Assembly (NCBI GenBank): GCA_003112755.1
Contig: BFBT01000001.1
Location: forward strand, 1,178,001-1,242,000
Length of the DNA stretch: 64,000 nucleotides
Source: Lawsonibacter asaccharolyticus
Lineage (GTDB): Bacteria; Bacillota; Clostridia; Oscillospirales; Oscillospiraceae
Reading direction: 5' to 3'
A program made the translations under genes and the position numbers. The notes below the pieces were generated by a model. That model saw only the letters and a program-made list of their open reading frames with translations. It was not told the origin of the DNA and searched no databases. Below are positions 16,593 through 25,583 of the stretch, in pieces (positions within the stretch are counted from its first letter, which is position 1; each line of letters opens with the position of its first letter).

Positions 16593-16985
16593 ATGTTAAA
16601 CATTATTTTAAACTCTCTCGGGAAAATCATTTCATTTTTCCTGGGGGAACTGGACGGGCTCTTATACGCTTTGGTAATCTTCGTTATTTTAGATTATATT
16701 ACAGGTGTCTGTGTTGCAATTCAAACCAAAAAGCTGTCCAGCAATATTGGTGCGAAAGGAATTGCGAAAAAAGTGGCAATTTTCTTGATGATCTCAGTCG
16801 CACATGTGGCGGATCAGTATCTTGTAGAATCCACGGATGTTCTTCGATCTGTAACAACGCTTTTTTATCTGTCAAATGAAGGCATCAGCATTTTTGAAAA
16901 TGTCTGCAAGATTGGTCTTCCCTTGCCCGGTCGGCTCAAAAATCTTTTAGAAAAATTTAAAGACATCAAAAATCAGGCGGAGTAA
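16593..16985 (+). CDS. TcdE/phage-type holin (holin family 4)
   Basis: 131 residues from ATG 16593 (AAAGGAT 8 bases upstream). A longer TTG reading from 16545 has no ribosome site. Three hydrophobic segments are visible (IIFFLG region, LDGLLYALVIFVILDYITGV, VAIFLMISVAHVADQYLV). The family's central DYITGV and the pattern LSSNIGAKGIAKKVAIFLM are typical of Bacteriophage_holin_4, which includes TcdE and UtxA. It forms membrane pores that release endolysin or large toxins. A truncated second copy of its 3' end is at 35019-35151. Confidence 0.82.
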   Translation: MLNIILNSLGKIISFFLGELDGLLYALVIFVILDYITGVCVAIQTKKLSSNIGAKGIAKKVAIFLMISVAHVADQYLVESTDVLRSVTTLFYLSNEGISIFENVCKIGLPLPGRLKNLLEKFKDIKNQAE

Positions 16986-17020
16986 CTAAGGAATAATGCT
17001 CTGGCCCCTTTGAAAACACA

Positions 17021-17055
17021 AACGGCTGGCCGGAATCCCGGGCAGCCGTTTTTTC
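17021..17055 (+). terminator. Holin-gene terminator
   Basis: AACGGCTG and CAGCCGTT arms with a GC-rich loop and a run of six Ts lie 33 bp past the holin stop. The same structure occurs at 35187-35221. Confidence 0.75.
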
Positions 17056-17170
17056 TGTAAGACCCAATGGTCAAAGTTTCTTCCCACACTTAGGACATAC
17101 TGGTGCAGTTCATCTGCATCGGCTCTTTTGGTTTCTCCATCCGAGATTGTTTCGCTTCTCCCACCATCTC

Positions 17171-18829
17171 TCATTCATTATCGGGAAGACACTCTCCCGA
17201 CAACGACAACAGATCACGGAAGGGAATCTGCTCTCCGCCTTCCAGAATCATGACCTCTCTATAAGCGTCAATTTTGCGGACCGCCCCGGTGGCAATCAAG
17301 TAATTTCCGCCCTCTTTTTTTCCGTCTGGCCGAAACCAGGTCACCGTCACCGCTGGATGCTGATCCAGCAATCCGGCCAGCACACGGAGCTGCTTGTCCA
17401 GTTCCTCCTGGACACCTTCATCCAGCTCTTTTTGCAGCGTGGTTAACCGCCCCGCCTCCTGCAGGACCGCATCGTAACCAGTCAAGGCGGTAAAGGGAGA
17501 AAACAGGTCCATCTGCTCACTGGCATCTACTTCTGGCACTTTCCGCTCCGACATCACATGGTTGGCCGTGATATTGAGTCGGCGGAACAGTAGTCCCGTG
17601 TCCACAATCCTGTGAAAAAGCGGATCGGCGGCATTCTGAATCTTTCGTGTGGATGAAGTGTATTTCTCGATATTTTTTCCATGGCTGTGCTTCGGCACAA
17701 ATCTGCCGTATCGGTCCCTCTTGATCTTGCCCCGATACCGACTGAGGCGTACCGGATCTCGGATATTCTCAATATCATATCCCGCGGTCAGGGTCAGCTG
17801 ATCTGTTGCAAGTCCCTTTCCACCAGCTCCAGGGCCAGCGTATCCGCCATCTCACGTATCACAATGCGGGCTTTCTCAGCACTGTATGGGCATTGGAGGA
17901 CCTGACCTGATCCAATGCTGTTGGATTCCGGCCGATAGGCTTTGATGTCTGATATCGTGCAGGGCTCCCACCCCCAGGCGTGATCGATCAGCAGCTCCGC
18001 ATTGATCCCGAACAGCTTATAGAGCAGGTCCTCATTGTGCAGGTCACCCGGGCCGCCGAGAGAGCAGCGCGCGATGTCCCCCATCGTATAAATGCCGTGC
18101 TCCGCCAGCCTTTTCGCATACCCCGGCCCCACCCGCCAAAAATCTGTAATAGGGCGATGGGACCACAGGAGCTGCCGGTAGCTCAGCTCATTCAGCCTCG
18201 CGATGCGGACACCGTCTTTATCCGGTCGGATATGTTTGGAGACGATGTCCAGCGCAGCTTTGCAGAGGTAGAGGTTGGGACCGATCCCCGCGGTGGCGGT
18301 AATTCCAGTGGTGTCAAGTACATCTTTGACCACCCGCTTTGCGAATTCCCACGGGGCCAGGCCGGTAGTTTGAAGATAGGGCGTGATGTCCATGAACACC
18401 TCGCCGATGGAATAGGGGTGGATATCTTCCGGCGCCACATGGCGGAGGTACACCTGATATATGCGGGCGCTCCACTCCATGTAGCGGGCCATGCGCGGCG
18501 GGGCCACGATATAATCCAGCTCCAGCGCAGGATTGGCTCTCAGCTCCAGATCATTACTGGAAGAGCCGGAAAAGACGTGGCTGGGAACCCGCTGCCGTCG
18601 CTGAGCGTTGATCTCCCGGACCTTCTGGATCACTTCAAAGAGCCGGGCCCGCCCCAGGATTCCATACGCTTTCAGCGCAGGCGTGACGGCCAGACAGATG
18701 GTTTTCTCCGTGCGGGTCAGATCTGCTACCACAAGGTTGGTGGTCATGGGGTCCAGCCCCCCGCTCCACGCACTCCACCGAGGCGTAGAAGCTCTTCAGA
18801 TCCACCGCGAGATATGTTCTTGCTTCCAT
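17171..18829 (-). pseudogene. Decayed Y-family DNA polymerase fused to YolD remnant
   Basis: Compared with the intact copy at 35337-37279, this copy has one extra base in a C-run near 18760, one missing base near 17815, and a deletion joining polymerase residues EQMDLF to YolD residues SPF. The catalytic motif SIDEVF reads SIGEVF (about residue 136), removing a metal-binding Asp. Readable pieces are 18635-18829, 17794-18747 and 17171-17698. It can no longer make an active translesion polymerase. Confidence 0.88.
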
Positions 18830-19024
18830 AATCCCGTCCCCCTTTTCTGATAGTCTATCCTAGCATTTTGATTATATCACCGGGGTGACAGCCACAACAC
18901 AGTTTTGCAAAATAAAACTACACAGGCATATAATGCACAGCATGGTTACTGCTGTGGAATATAACATCAAACAAATTAAAGCAACACCATATCGGTTTAG
19001 CTTGCTGAATTTTTGAGAAGGAAA

Positions 19025-20776
19025 TTATTCGGTTTCCCGCTGGTTGGGCATGGCCCAAGCAGTATGGTCACTGTGGAGCAGGTACTCGGAGATCTCGCTG
19101 AGGGGTTTGCCCAAAAACTCCCGGTACAGGGCCTGGACCTGGGGATTCTCGTGGGAGAAGCGCAGGGGGGCCTGACCGTCCAGCTGGTGGAGCCGGTCGC
19201 CGCGGATGCCGCCTAGCTCCCGGTCCTCCTTGTCAATGGGCTGGCCGCCGCCGCCCACGCAGCCGCCGGGACAGGCCATAACCTCCACGAAGTCGTAATG
19301 GATCTTGCCCGCCAGAATGCGATCCAGCAGCTTCCGGGTGTTGCCCAGGCCGCTGACCACGGCGCAGCGCACCGAGGTGCCCGCCAGGTCGTAGGTGGCC
19401 TCCCGCAGGTCGGGCCCCTCACGCAGCTGGGAGAATGCCTCTGGGTCGGGGTTCTGCCCGGTGAGCAGGAAGGAAGCGGAACGCAGGGCGGCCTCCATCA
19501 CGCCGCCGGTGGTGCCGAAGATGACACCGGCGCCGGTGGATACACCCATGGGGTCGTCCAGGCCCTCCTCCGGAAGGAGGGAGGGGATAATCTTGTCGGC
19601 GCGCAGCATGCGCACAAACTCCCGGGTGGTGAGCACCAGGTCCACGTCAGGACCGTGCTCGGTGGCCATGGTGGGCAGCTCGCTCTCTGCCTTTTTGGCC
19701 ACGCAGGGCATGATGGACACGCAGAAAATCTTCTCCGGCTCCACTCCCAGCTTCTGGGCGAGCCAGCTCTTGGTCAGGCTACCAAACATCTGCTGCGGGC
19801 TCTTGGCGGTGGACAGCTGCCCGGTAAGCTGAGGATACTGGCCCTTGAGGAAGCGCACCCAGCCGGGGCAGCAACTGGTGAACATGGGGTACTGGGCCAT
19901 GTCGCCCCGCTGGAGGCGGCGGAAGAACTCGCTGCCCTCCTCCATGATGGTGAGGTCGGCGGTGAAGTTGGTGTCGAAGATGTAGCGGAAGCCCAGCCGG
20001 CGCAGGGCGGCGGCCATACGGCCCATGGTAGCCTGCTCCCGGGGCAGTCCGAAGGCCTCGCCCCAGGCGGTGCGCACCGCGGGAGCCACTTGGACCACGG
20101 TAATTTTGTCCGGGTCGGCTAGGGCGGCAAAGGCGCGCTGGGTGTCGTCCCGCTCCCGCAGGCCGCCGGTGGGGCAGTGGGTGATGCACTGGCCGCACAG
20201 GGCGCAGTCCGAGTCCTTTATGACCCGGTTATTGGATACGTCGATGGTGGTGCGGCTGCCGGTTCCGGCCACGTCCCAGATGCTCAGGGACTGGATTTTG
20301 TCGCACACCTGGATGCAGCGCATGCACTTGATGCACTTGTTGTAGTCGTGGAAGAGGGGGAAGGTGGTGGTCCAGGCCTTCCGCAAGCCCTGGGGCAGCT
20401 GGATCTCAAAGGGCAGCTCCAGAATGCCCAGGTCGTTGGCAATCTCCTGGAGCTGGCAGTTGCCGCTGCGCACACAGGTGGCGCACTTGCAGTCGTGCTG
20501 GGACAGAATGAGCTCCACGTTGATGCGTCGGGTGCTGCGGGCCCGGGGGGAGTTGGTGTGGACGGCCATGCCCTCCTGGACGGGGTTGTTGCAGGCGGTG
20601 ACCATGGCCCGTTCCCCCTCCACCTCCACACAGCACACCCGGCAGGCGGCAATTTCATTGATGCCCTTCAGGTAGCACAGGTGGGGAATGTGGATGTCGG
20701 CCTGCCGGGCAGCCTCCAGAATGGTGGTGCCTTCGGGCACCTGGGCGGGGCGTCCGTCAATGGTGAGGTTTACCAT
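19025..20776 (-). CDS. [FeFe] hydrogenase catalytic subunit, group A2-like
   Basis: 583 residues with all cluster ligands. The [2Fe-2S] domain has Cys34, 45, 48 and 62. A His-Cys3 cluster (HDCKCATCVRSGNCQ) and two ferredoxin-type [4Fe-4S] sites (CIKCMRCIQVC, CALCGQCITHCPTG) follow. The H-cluster motifs are TSCCPGW (about 300), MPCVAKKAESE (about 355) and VEVMACPGGCVGGGGQP (about 500). A C-terminal small-subunit-like tail is present. It should make or oxidise H2. Its start overlaps by 7 bp the end of a GltD-like gene, which is the hallmark used to define group A2 hydrogenases linked to glutamate-synthase-type flavoproteins. The group label is from context, not phylogeny. Confidence 0.9.
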   Translation of the reverse strand: MVNLTIDGRPAQVPEGTTILEAARQADIHIPHLCYLKGINEIAACRVCCVEVEGERAMVTACNNPVQEGMAVHTNSPRARSTRRINVELILSQHDCKCATCVRSGNCQLQEIANDLGILELPFEIQLPQGLRKAWTTTFPLFHDYNKCIKCMRCIQVCDKIQSLSIWDVAGTGSRTTIDVSNNRVIKDSDCALCGQCITHCPTGGLRERDDTQRAFAALADPDKITVVQVAPAVRTAWGEAFGLPREQATMGRMAAALRRLGFRYIFDTNFTADLTIMEEGSEFFRRLQRGDMAQYPMFTSCCPGWVRFLKGQYPQLTGQLSTAKSPQQMFGSLTKSWLAQKLGVEPEKIFCVSIMPCVAKKAESELPTMATEHGPDVDLVLTTREFVRMLRADKIIPSLLPEEGLDDPMGVSTGAGVIFGTTGGVMEAALRSASFLLTGQNPDPEAFSQLREGPDLREATYDLAGTSVRCAVVSGLGNTRKLLDRILAGKIHYDFVEVMACPGGCVGGGGQPIDKEDRELGGIRGDRLHQLDGQAPLRFSHENPQVQALYREFLGKPLSEISEYLLHSDHTAWAMPNQRETE

Positions 20777-22605
20777 TCCTTGCTCCTTCCTCCCTTGAAG
20801 ATTCCGTAGCCGAAGTGGTCGCAGCGCAGGCAGCGGCTGGCCTCCTGGGTGGCCTCCTGTTCGCTCATGCCCTCCTTGAGCAGGTCAAAATTACCGTGGT
20901 AGTCGGTCAGCTGCCGGTTTTTCAAATTAACCCGGCCGCAGGGGGGCGTGTTGGTCAGGTGAGCGGGGGGAATATCCACTTCACAGTGCATCTTGTGGTC
21001 AAAGCCCAGGAAATTGTCGATGTTGGCGGCGGCCACCTTACCGGCGGCCACAGCGCGGATGACGGTGGCCGGCCCGGAAACCGCGTCTCCGCCGGCAAAG
21101 ATATTATCCGCCCCGGGCACCGAGCTGGTGAGGTCGACCTGGATGGCCCCGCGGCAGGTGGTGACGCCCACTGCCTCAAAGGGCTTGGCTGCAATGGCCT
21201 GACCGATGGCCACGATTACATAGTCGCAGGGAATGCGGAACTCCTTCTCCTGGGCCTTGGCGGGCGCGGGGCGACCATCCCGACCATAGAGGCTGATGAT
21301 TTGAGGCTGGGTCCACAGGGCGGCCACCTTGCCCTCCTCATCGGCCTCAATGCGGACTGGCGCCTGCAGGGGCAGGATTTGGCACCCCTCGGCCATAGCC
21401 TCCTCGATTTCCTCTGCCAAGGCGGTCATGTCCTCTACTCGGCGGCGATAGACACAGGTGACGCTCTCAGCGCCCAGCCGCAGGGCGGTACGGGTAGCGT
21501 CCATAGAGACGTTGCCGCCACCGATGACGCAAATCTTCTTGCCGGTGAAGTCGGGGACGTTTCCATCCCCGACACCGCGGAGTAGCTCTACCGCACTGAT
21601 CACATTGGAGGACTCCTCCCCCTCCAGGCCCAGCTTCTTGTCAACGTGGGCACCGATGGCGATGTACACCGCGTCATAGTCCTTTTGGATTTCTTCTATG
21701 GCCACGTCCTGGCCGATGGACACGGCGGTGCGGACGGTGATGCCGGTGGAGAGAATGTGGGTGATATCCCGGTCCAGCACATCCTGGGGCAGGCGGTAGT
21801 CGGGAATGCCGTAGCGCAGCATGCCGCCCAGCTTGGGGCGCTGCTCATACACGGTGACCTTGTGGCCCATGAGGGACAGGTAGTAGGCCGCGGTCAGACC
21901 GCCGGGGCCGCCGCCGATGACGGCCACCCTCTTCCCAGTGTCAGCCGCCCTGGAGGGCGCGGACAGATCGGGGGAGTGGTCCACGGCGTAGCGCTTGAGT
22001 CCGCAGATGTTCACGCTGTCATCCACCATCCGCCGCCGACACTGGGCCTCGCAGGGGTGCTCGCACACATAGGCGCACACGGCGGGGAAGGGGTTATCTT
22101 TACGGATGAGGCGCACCGCGTCCTCGTACCGCCCCTCCCGGACCAGGGCCACATAGCCTGGAATGTCCACGTGGGCGGGGCAGGTGGACACGCAGGGCAC
22201 CGGGTGGCTTAGCCCGCAGAAGCACCGGCCGTGGAGGATGTGCTCCTCATAGTCCTCGCGGAAGCCCCGAATGCCCAGCAGCACCATATTGGCTGCTTCG
22301 AAGCCGATGGCGCAGTCCGCCGAGTCGGCAATGACCTTGGCGGTGCGTTCGATAAGGTCCACGGTCTCCAGGGTGGCAGTGCGGTCCAGCACCTGCTCAA
22401 TGAGCACTGCCAGCTGACCCAGCCCGATGCGGCAGGGCACGCACTTGCCGCAGGTCTGGGCATGGCATAGCCGCAGAAAGTTCAGCGACATGTCCACCGG
22501 GCACAGCCCGGGCTGGCTGGCAATGATGCGCCGGCCCATGTCCCGGTACAGGCAGCTCAAAACAGTCTGGGCCTGGCCGGGGGTCTCAATGGCTAATCGG
22601 CTCAA
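20770..22605 (-). CDS. GltD-like NADPH/FAD oxidoreductase with NuoF-type iron-sulfur N-terminus
   Basis: 611 residues. Residues about 40-130 match the C-terminal iron-sulfur part of NuoF (TCGKCVPCRIG), without the FMN/NADH domain. About 130-215 form the Fer4_20 region of GltD (CFCGLSHPVPCVSTCPAHVD, CAYVCEHPCEAQCRR). The rest is a two-Rossmann flavoprotein: FAD site VAVIGGGPGGLTAAYYLS (about 230), NADPH site ICVIGGGNVSMDATRTALRL, and GDAVSGPATVIRAVAAGK at the FAD ribityl site. It probably passes electrons between NAD(P)H and the hydrogenase; bifurcation is possible but unproved. Confidence 0.88.
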   Translation of the reverse strand: MSRLAIETPGQAQTVLSCLYRDMGRRIIASQPGLCPVDMSLNFLRLCHAQTCGKCVPCRIGLGQLAVLIEQVLDRTATLETVDLIERTAKVIADSADCAIGFEAANMVLLGIRGFREDYEEHILHGRCFCGLSHPVPCVSTCPAHVDIPGYVALVREGRYEDAVRLIRKDNPFPAVCAYVCEHPCEAQCRRRMVDDSVNICGLKRYAVDHSPDLSAPSRAADTGKRVAVIGGGPGGLTAAYYLSLMGHKVTVYEQRPKLGGMLRYGIPDYRLPQDVLDRDITHILSTGITVRTAVSIGQDVAIEEIQKDYDAVYIAIGAHVDKKLGLEGEESSNVISAVELLRGVGDGNVPDFTGKKICVIGGGNVSMDATRTALRLGAESVTCVYRRRVEDMTALAEEIEEAMAEGCQILPLQAPVRIEADEEGKVAALWTQPQIISLYGRDGRPAPAKAQEKEFRIPCDYVIVAIGQAIAAKPFEAVGVTTCRGAIQVDLTSSVPGADNIFAGGDAVSGPATVIRAVAAGKVAAANIDNFLGFDHKMHCEVDIPPAHLTNTPPCGRVNLKNRQLTDYHGNFDLLKEGMSEQEATQEASRCLRCDHFGYGIFKGGRSKEW

Positions 22606-22684
22606 TGTAAATGCTCCTCCTTATCGCTGATTTGCAACAACACGGTACGCTTGATCAAATCAGCATTAGTGCTTATGGCCGCAA

Positions 22685-24019
22685 CTAATTAGACACTCTT
22701 GCCCTCTTTCGAAATACTTCTCCGGCAATCAGGAAGACAATTAACAGAACAACGCTGATGCCGAAGACCAGCTTGGGACTACTGATAACCAGCATAGGCA
22801 TAATAAGGAGGTAGGGAAGAGAATAGCTGTAGCCCAGTGTGCAGGACGCTGCAACCGTTTCAGCGGCCACTGTTTTATGATCCGGATCTACTACCTTTGC
22901 CAGTAGCAGGCCGGTCGAGAGCAACCCCATGTAGGCACCGTACTGCGCCACAGCGGAAGCAAACCAATCTTGGGGACACCAGCGCTTGGAAAAGAAAATG
23001 GAGACCCAGGTCGTCGCGGCGATGACCACTACGGAAATAACCACAATAGGAAGTAAATAGGAGACAAAGGTTTCGATTGAGGTGGTTGCCACAGCAGAAG
23101 TGATAAGATACTCCAGAGAAACGTTGGAAATACGCTCAATGGTGTCGCGGTCAATAAACTGTTGAAGTGCCGGAATTCGGCCGATAATGATTCCAAATAC
23201 GCCGCTGCAGAACAGGGAAGTGGACAAAAGAGGAAGATTTTCCCAAAACGGATCAATGCTGATTAAAAAATTTCGGAGCCAAAGGGCACAGGCGACAACA
23301 AGACCCACAAAGGCCAGCTGAAGGGTAAACGGGTCCACCGATGAGGATTTGGACACTGCGCTTCCAATGGAGGGCCGCTTTCCAAGGGCAATGTATCCGG
23401 TACGGAACTCCTCGGGTAAATCGTCCAACGAAGCAGTGGTGTGCTTAATAAGCCCCTTCCGAATGCCAATATTGACCATTACAATGCCAAATACAATGCC
23501 GCAAACCACCCCTATGGTAGCGATGGTGATAGCGACCGGCACAGCATTGGTCCAATAGCCCTCCTCCTCAAAAATAGTTGCGACAGGAACAGACCAGCCA
23601 ATACCACCATAAAGGGCAAAAAGCGGAATCAGTCCGAAGCCAATGGGAACAACAGACTGAAATAGGAAGGCGACAATCATACCCAGAACTGCCTGAGCCT
23701 GATGGGCGACGCCGCCCACCAAGGTTGCCGCCACCGCTTGTTTTGTAATTTTTTCCATGGACTCGCCCAAAAACGAGCAGGCAAAGGTGACGGCCAGCAG
23801 CACGCCGGACCACTCACTGATGCTGGCGGTATAGGTGACATGTACAGGAGAGTACAGCCCCAGAATCTGAGGCCCGATTATGAGGCCTATCAGGCCCCCG
23901 ATAATGGATGCGGGGAGGAAGAGACGCTGAAACAATTTGACTTTCATGCGAAGAAAATATCCGATGGCCAGTAGGATGCTGACGACTGCAAAGTCATGGG
24001 CGACATCCATTAAAGTCAT
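22685..24019 (-). CDS. GltS-type sodium/glutamate (carboxylate) symporter
   Basis: 444 residues with about 11-12 hydrophobic segments. The two halves carry family-like re-entrant loops with GGVAHQAQAVLGMIVAF and FALYGGIGWSVP, and the second half has the inverted-repeat pattern (AVAQYGAYMGLLSTGLLLAK). It is expected to import an anionic amino acid or dicarboxylate with Na+. It lies between the redox genes and the catabolic genes, so the natural substrate is likely that of the cluster or a glutamate-like product. GAGGGAAGAAT precedes the ATG. Confidence 0.8.
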   Translation of the reverse strand: MTLMDVAHDFAVVSILLAIGYFLRMKVKLFQRLFLPASIIGGLIGLIIGPQILGLYSPVHVTYTASISEWSGVLLAVTFACSFLGESMEKITKQAVAATLVGGVAHQAQAVLGMIVAFLFQSVVPIGFGLIPLFALYGGIGWSVPVATIFEEEGYWTNAVPVAITIATIGVVCGIVFGIVMVNIGIRKGLIKHTTASLDDLPEEFRTGYIALGKRPSIGSAVSKSSSVDPFTLQLAFVGLVVACALWLRNFLISIDPFWENLPLLSTSLFCSGVFGIIIGRIPALQQFIDRDTIERISNVSLEYLITSAVATTSIETFVSYLLPIVVISVVVIAATTWVSIFFSKRWCPQDWFASAVAQYGAYMGLLSTGLLLAKVVDPDHKTVAAETVAASCTLGYSYSLPYLLIMPMLVISSPKLVFGISVVLLIVFLIAGEVFRKRARVSN

Positions 24020-24044
24020 ATTCTTCCCTCCTACACAAAATACG

Positions 24045-24089
24045 GAGCCGGCACCGATGGGCTATAGGCTCAGCAACAGTGCCGGTTCC
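24045..24089 (-). terminator. Intra-cluster hairpin between aldehyde dehydrogenase and symporter genes
   Basis: GGAACCGGCACT and GTGCCGGCTCC arms lie about 30 bp after the dehydrogenase stop. No long U-run is present, so it may attenuate rather than end transcription into the symporter. Confidence 0.5.
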
Positions 24090-24119
24090 CGGTAAGTTTG
24101 CAGTTTTTTGTGACGAAGC

Positions 24120-25565
24120 TCAGGAAATTGCCATCCTTATGCCCTTGATATAAGTGTATTCCTCCAGGGAATACCGGCTTCCATCCTTCCCTATTCCGCT
24201 GTTTTTACAGCCGCCGTGGGGAACCGCCGGTCCGGTTCCGGGGCCGTTTACATTGACGATGCCGAACTGGAGACCGCGGGTCAGCCGGTAGACTTGGCTC
24301 AGGTCGGTGGACCAGATGTAGGAGGAGAGGCCGTATTCCGTGTCGTTGGCCATGCGGATGGCCTCCTCCTCCGTTTCATAGGACATAAGGGCCAGCACGG
24401 GGCCGAAGACCTCCTCCCGGAACACCCGCATCTCCGGCATCACCCCGGTAAGAATGGTGGGCAGGAAATAGAATCCGGATGTTTTGTCCGCAGGCCGGGT
24501 TCCGCCGCACGCCACACGGGCCCCCTTCTCTACCGCGTCCTCCACCAGCTGCTCCATTCGGGCAACCGCCGCCTCGTCAATAAGGGGACCGGTGTTGGCC
24601 TGCTCATCCAGCGTGCCGCACTGGGCCCCGGAGGCAATTTCCGTGCACATCGCCAGAAATTCCCGGTACACGCTCCGGTGAACGAAGGCCCGCTGGGGCG
24701 CCACGCAGGTCTGGCCCGCGCAGCGCATTTTGTTCCCGATCACATGGGCCGCGGCGGCGCTCAGGTCTGCGGAGGGAGTCACAATGACAGGGGCGTTTCC
24801 CCCTAGTTCCATGGAGAAACGCTTTACGCTGGTGGTAGAATCCCGTACCATGCGTAGACCGCCGGCGGTGGAGCCGATCATGGTGATCATGGCGGGGATG
24901 GGGCTCTCACACAGGGTGGTTCCGATCTCCCGGGCATCTCCAGCTACAAAGTTGATGACCCCCTTAGGGAACCCGATGCGGTGGAGGATCTCACCGAAAT
25001 AGAGGGTGGAGAGAGGGGTCTTGGTGGCCGGCTTAATGACTGCGGTACATCCCGACGCCAGAATGGGACCAAGCTTGGTGGCCAGGTTGTGCATGGGGAA
25101 ATTCCAGGCCAGTGCGGCCACCACCACCCCCACCGGCTCCCGCACGGCTAGGAACATGTTTTTTCCCCCGGCGGCGTCCCTGATGCCCTGGGTGTGCTCA
25201 CTCTTGGCCTGCTCCAGGAAGAAACTGAGGTAGCCAGTTAGACTGCCTGTTTCAAAGGCCGCGTGGGAGCGCAGCTTGCCGCTCTCTAGCATGAGCAGGT
25301 TGAGCAGGTTTTCGCTCTCACGCTGGATGGCGTCCCGCAACTTCATCATCCAGGCGCCCCGTTCCTCCAGCGTCAGTGCGCTCCAGCCGGGGAAGGCGTC
25401 GCGGGCGGCCTCCAGCGCCTGCTGGGCCTGTTCCTTGGTGGCCAAGGCTATCTGAGCCACCGGTTCGCCATTGCCGGGGCAGCGAATTTGTGTGGTACGG
25501 CCCCGGCCGGATACCAGCTCGCCGTTGATATACTGACGAAAGTCATCGGTTGGAAGGGAATACAT
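24120..25565 (-). CDS. NAD(P)-dependent aldehyde dehydrogenase
   Basis: 481 residues, full length for the ALDH superfamily. Motifs in order: cofactor region VVAALAWNFPMHNLATKLGP, IGSTAGG, catalytic Glu in FSMELGGNAP (about residue 251), nucleophile Cys in CAGQTCVAPQRA (about 284), and EEVFGPVLALMSYE. It is closest in style to succinate-semialdehyde/lactaldehyde dehydrogenases, but substrate cannot be read from sequence. It would oxidise the aldehyde formed in the pathway and supply NAD(P)H to the flavoprotein/hydrogenase pair. Spacing to the aldo/keto reductase upstream is only 18 bp, so they share an operon. Confidence 0.87.
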   Translation of the reverse strand: MYSLPTDDFRQYINGELVSGRGRTTQIRCPGNGEPVAQIALATKEQAQQALEAARDAFPGWSALTLEERGAWMMKLRDAIQRESENLLNLLMLESGKLRSHAAFETGSLTGYLSFFLEQAKSEHTQGIRDAAGGKNMFLAVREPVGVVVAALAWNFPMHNLATKLGPILASGCTAVIKPATKTPLSTLYFGEILHRIGFPKGVINFVAGDAREIGTTLCESPIPAMITMIGSTAGGLRMVRDSTTSVKRFSMELGGNAPVIVTPSADLSAAAAHVIGNKMRCAGQTCVAPQRAFVHRSVYREFLAMCTEIASGAQCGTLDEQANTGPLIDEAAVARMEQLVEDAVEKGARVACGGTRPADKTSGFYFLPTILTGVMPEMRVFREEVFGPVLALMSYETEEEAIRMANDTEYGLSSYIWSTDLSQVYRLTRGLQFGIVNVNGPGTGPAVPHGGCKNSGIGKDGSRYSLEEYTYIKGIRMAIS

Positions 25566-25583
25566 AAATTTGTCCCCCTTTTC

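Larger units (their letters stand above)
16853..18943. repeat. Left copy of long direct repeat (holin tail plus polymerase/YolD)
   Basis: Sequence from AACAACGCTTTTTT to TAATGCACAGCAT matches 35019-37393 in the same orientation. It is nearly identical over the holin tail and highly similar over the polymerase. This copy is about 280 bp shorter because of a deletion at the polymerase/YolD border. The two copies bracket the catabolic island. Confidence 0.85.
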
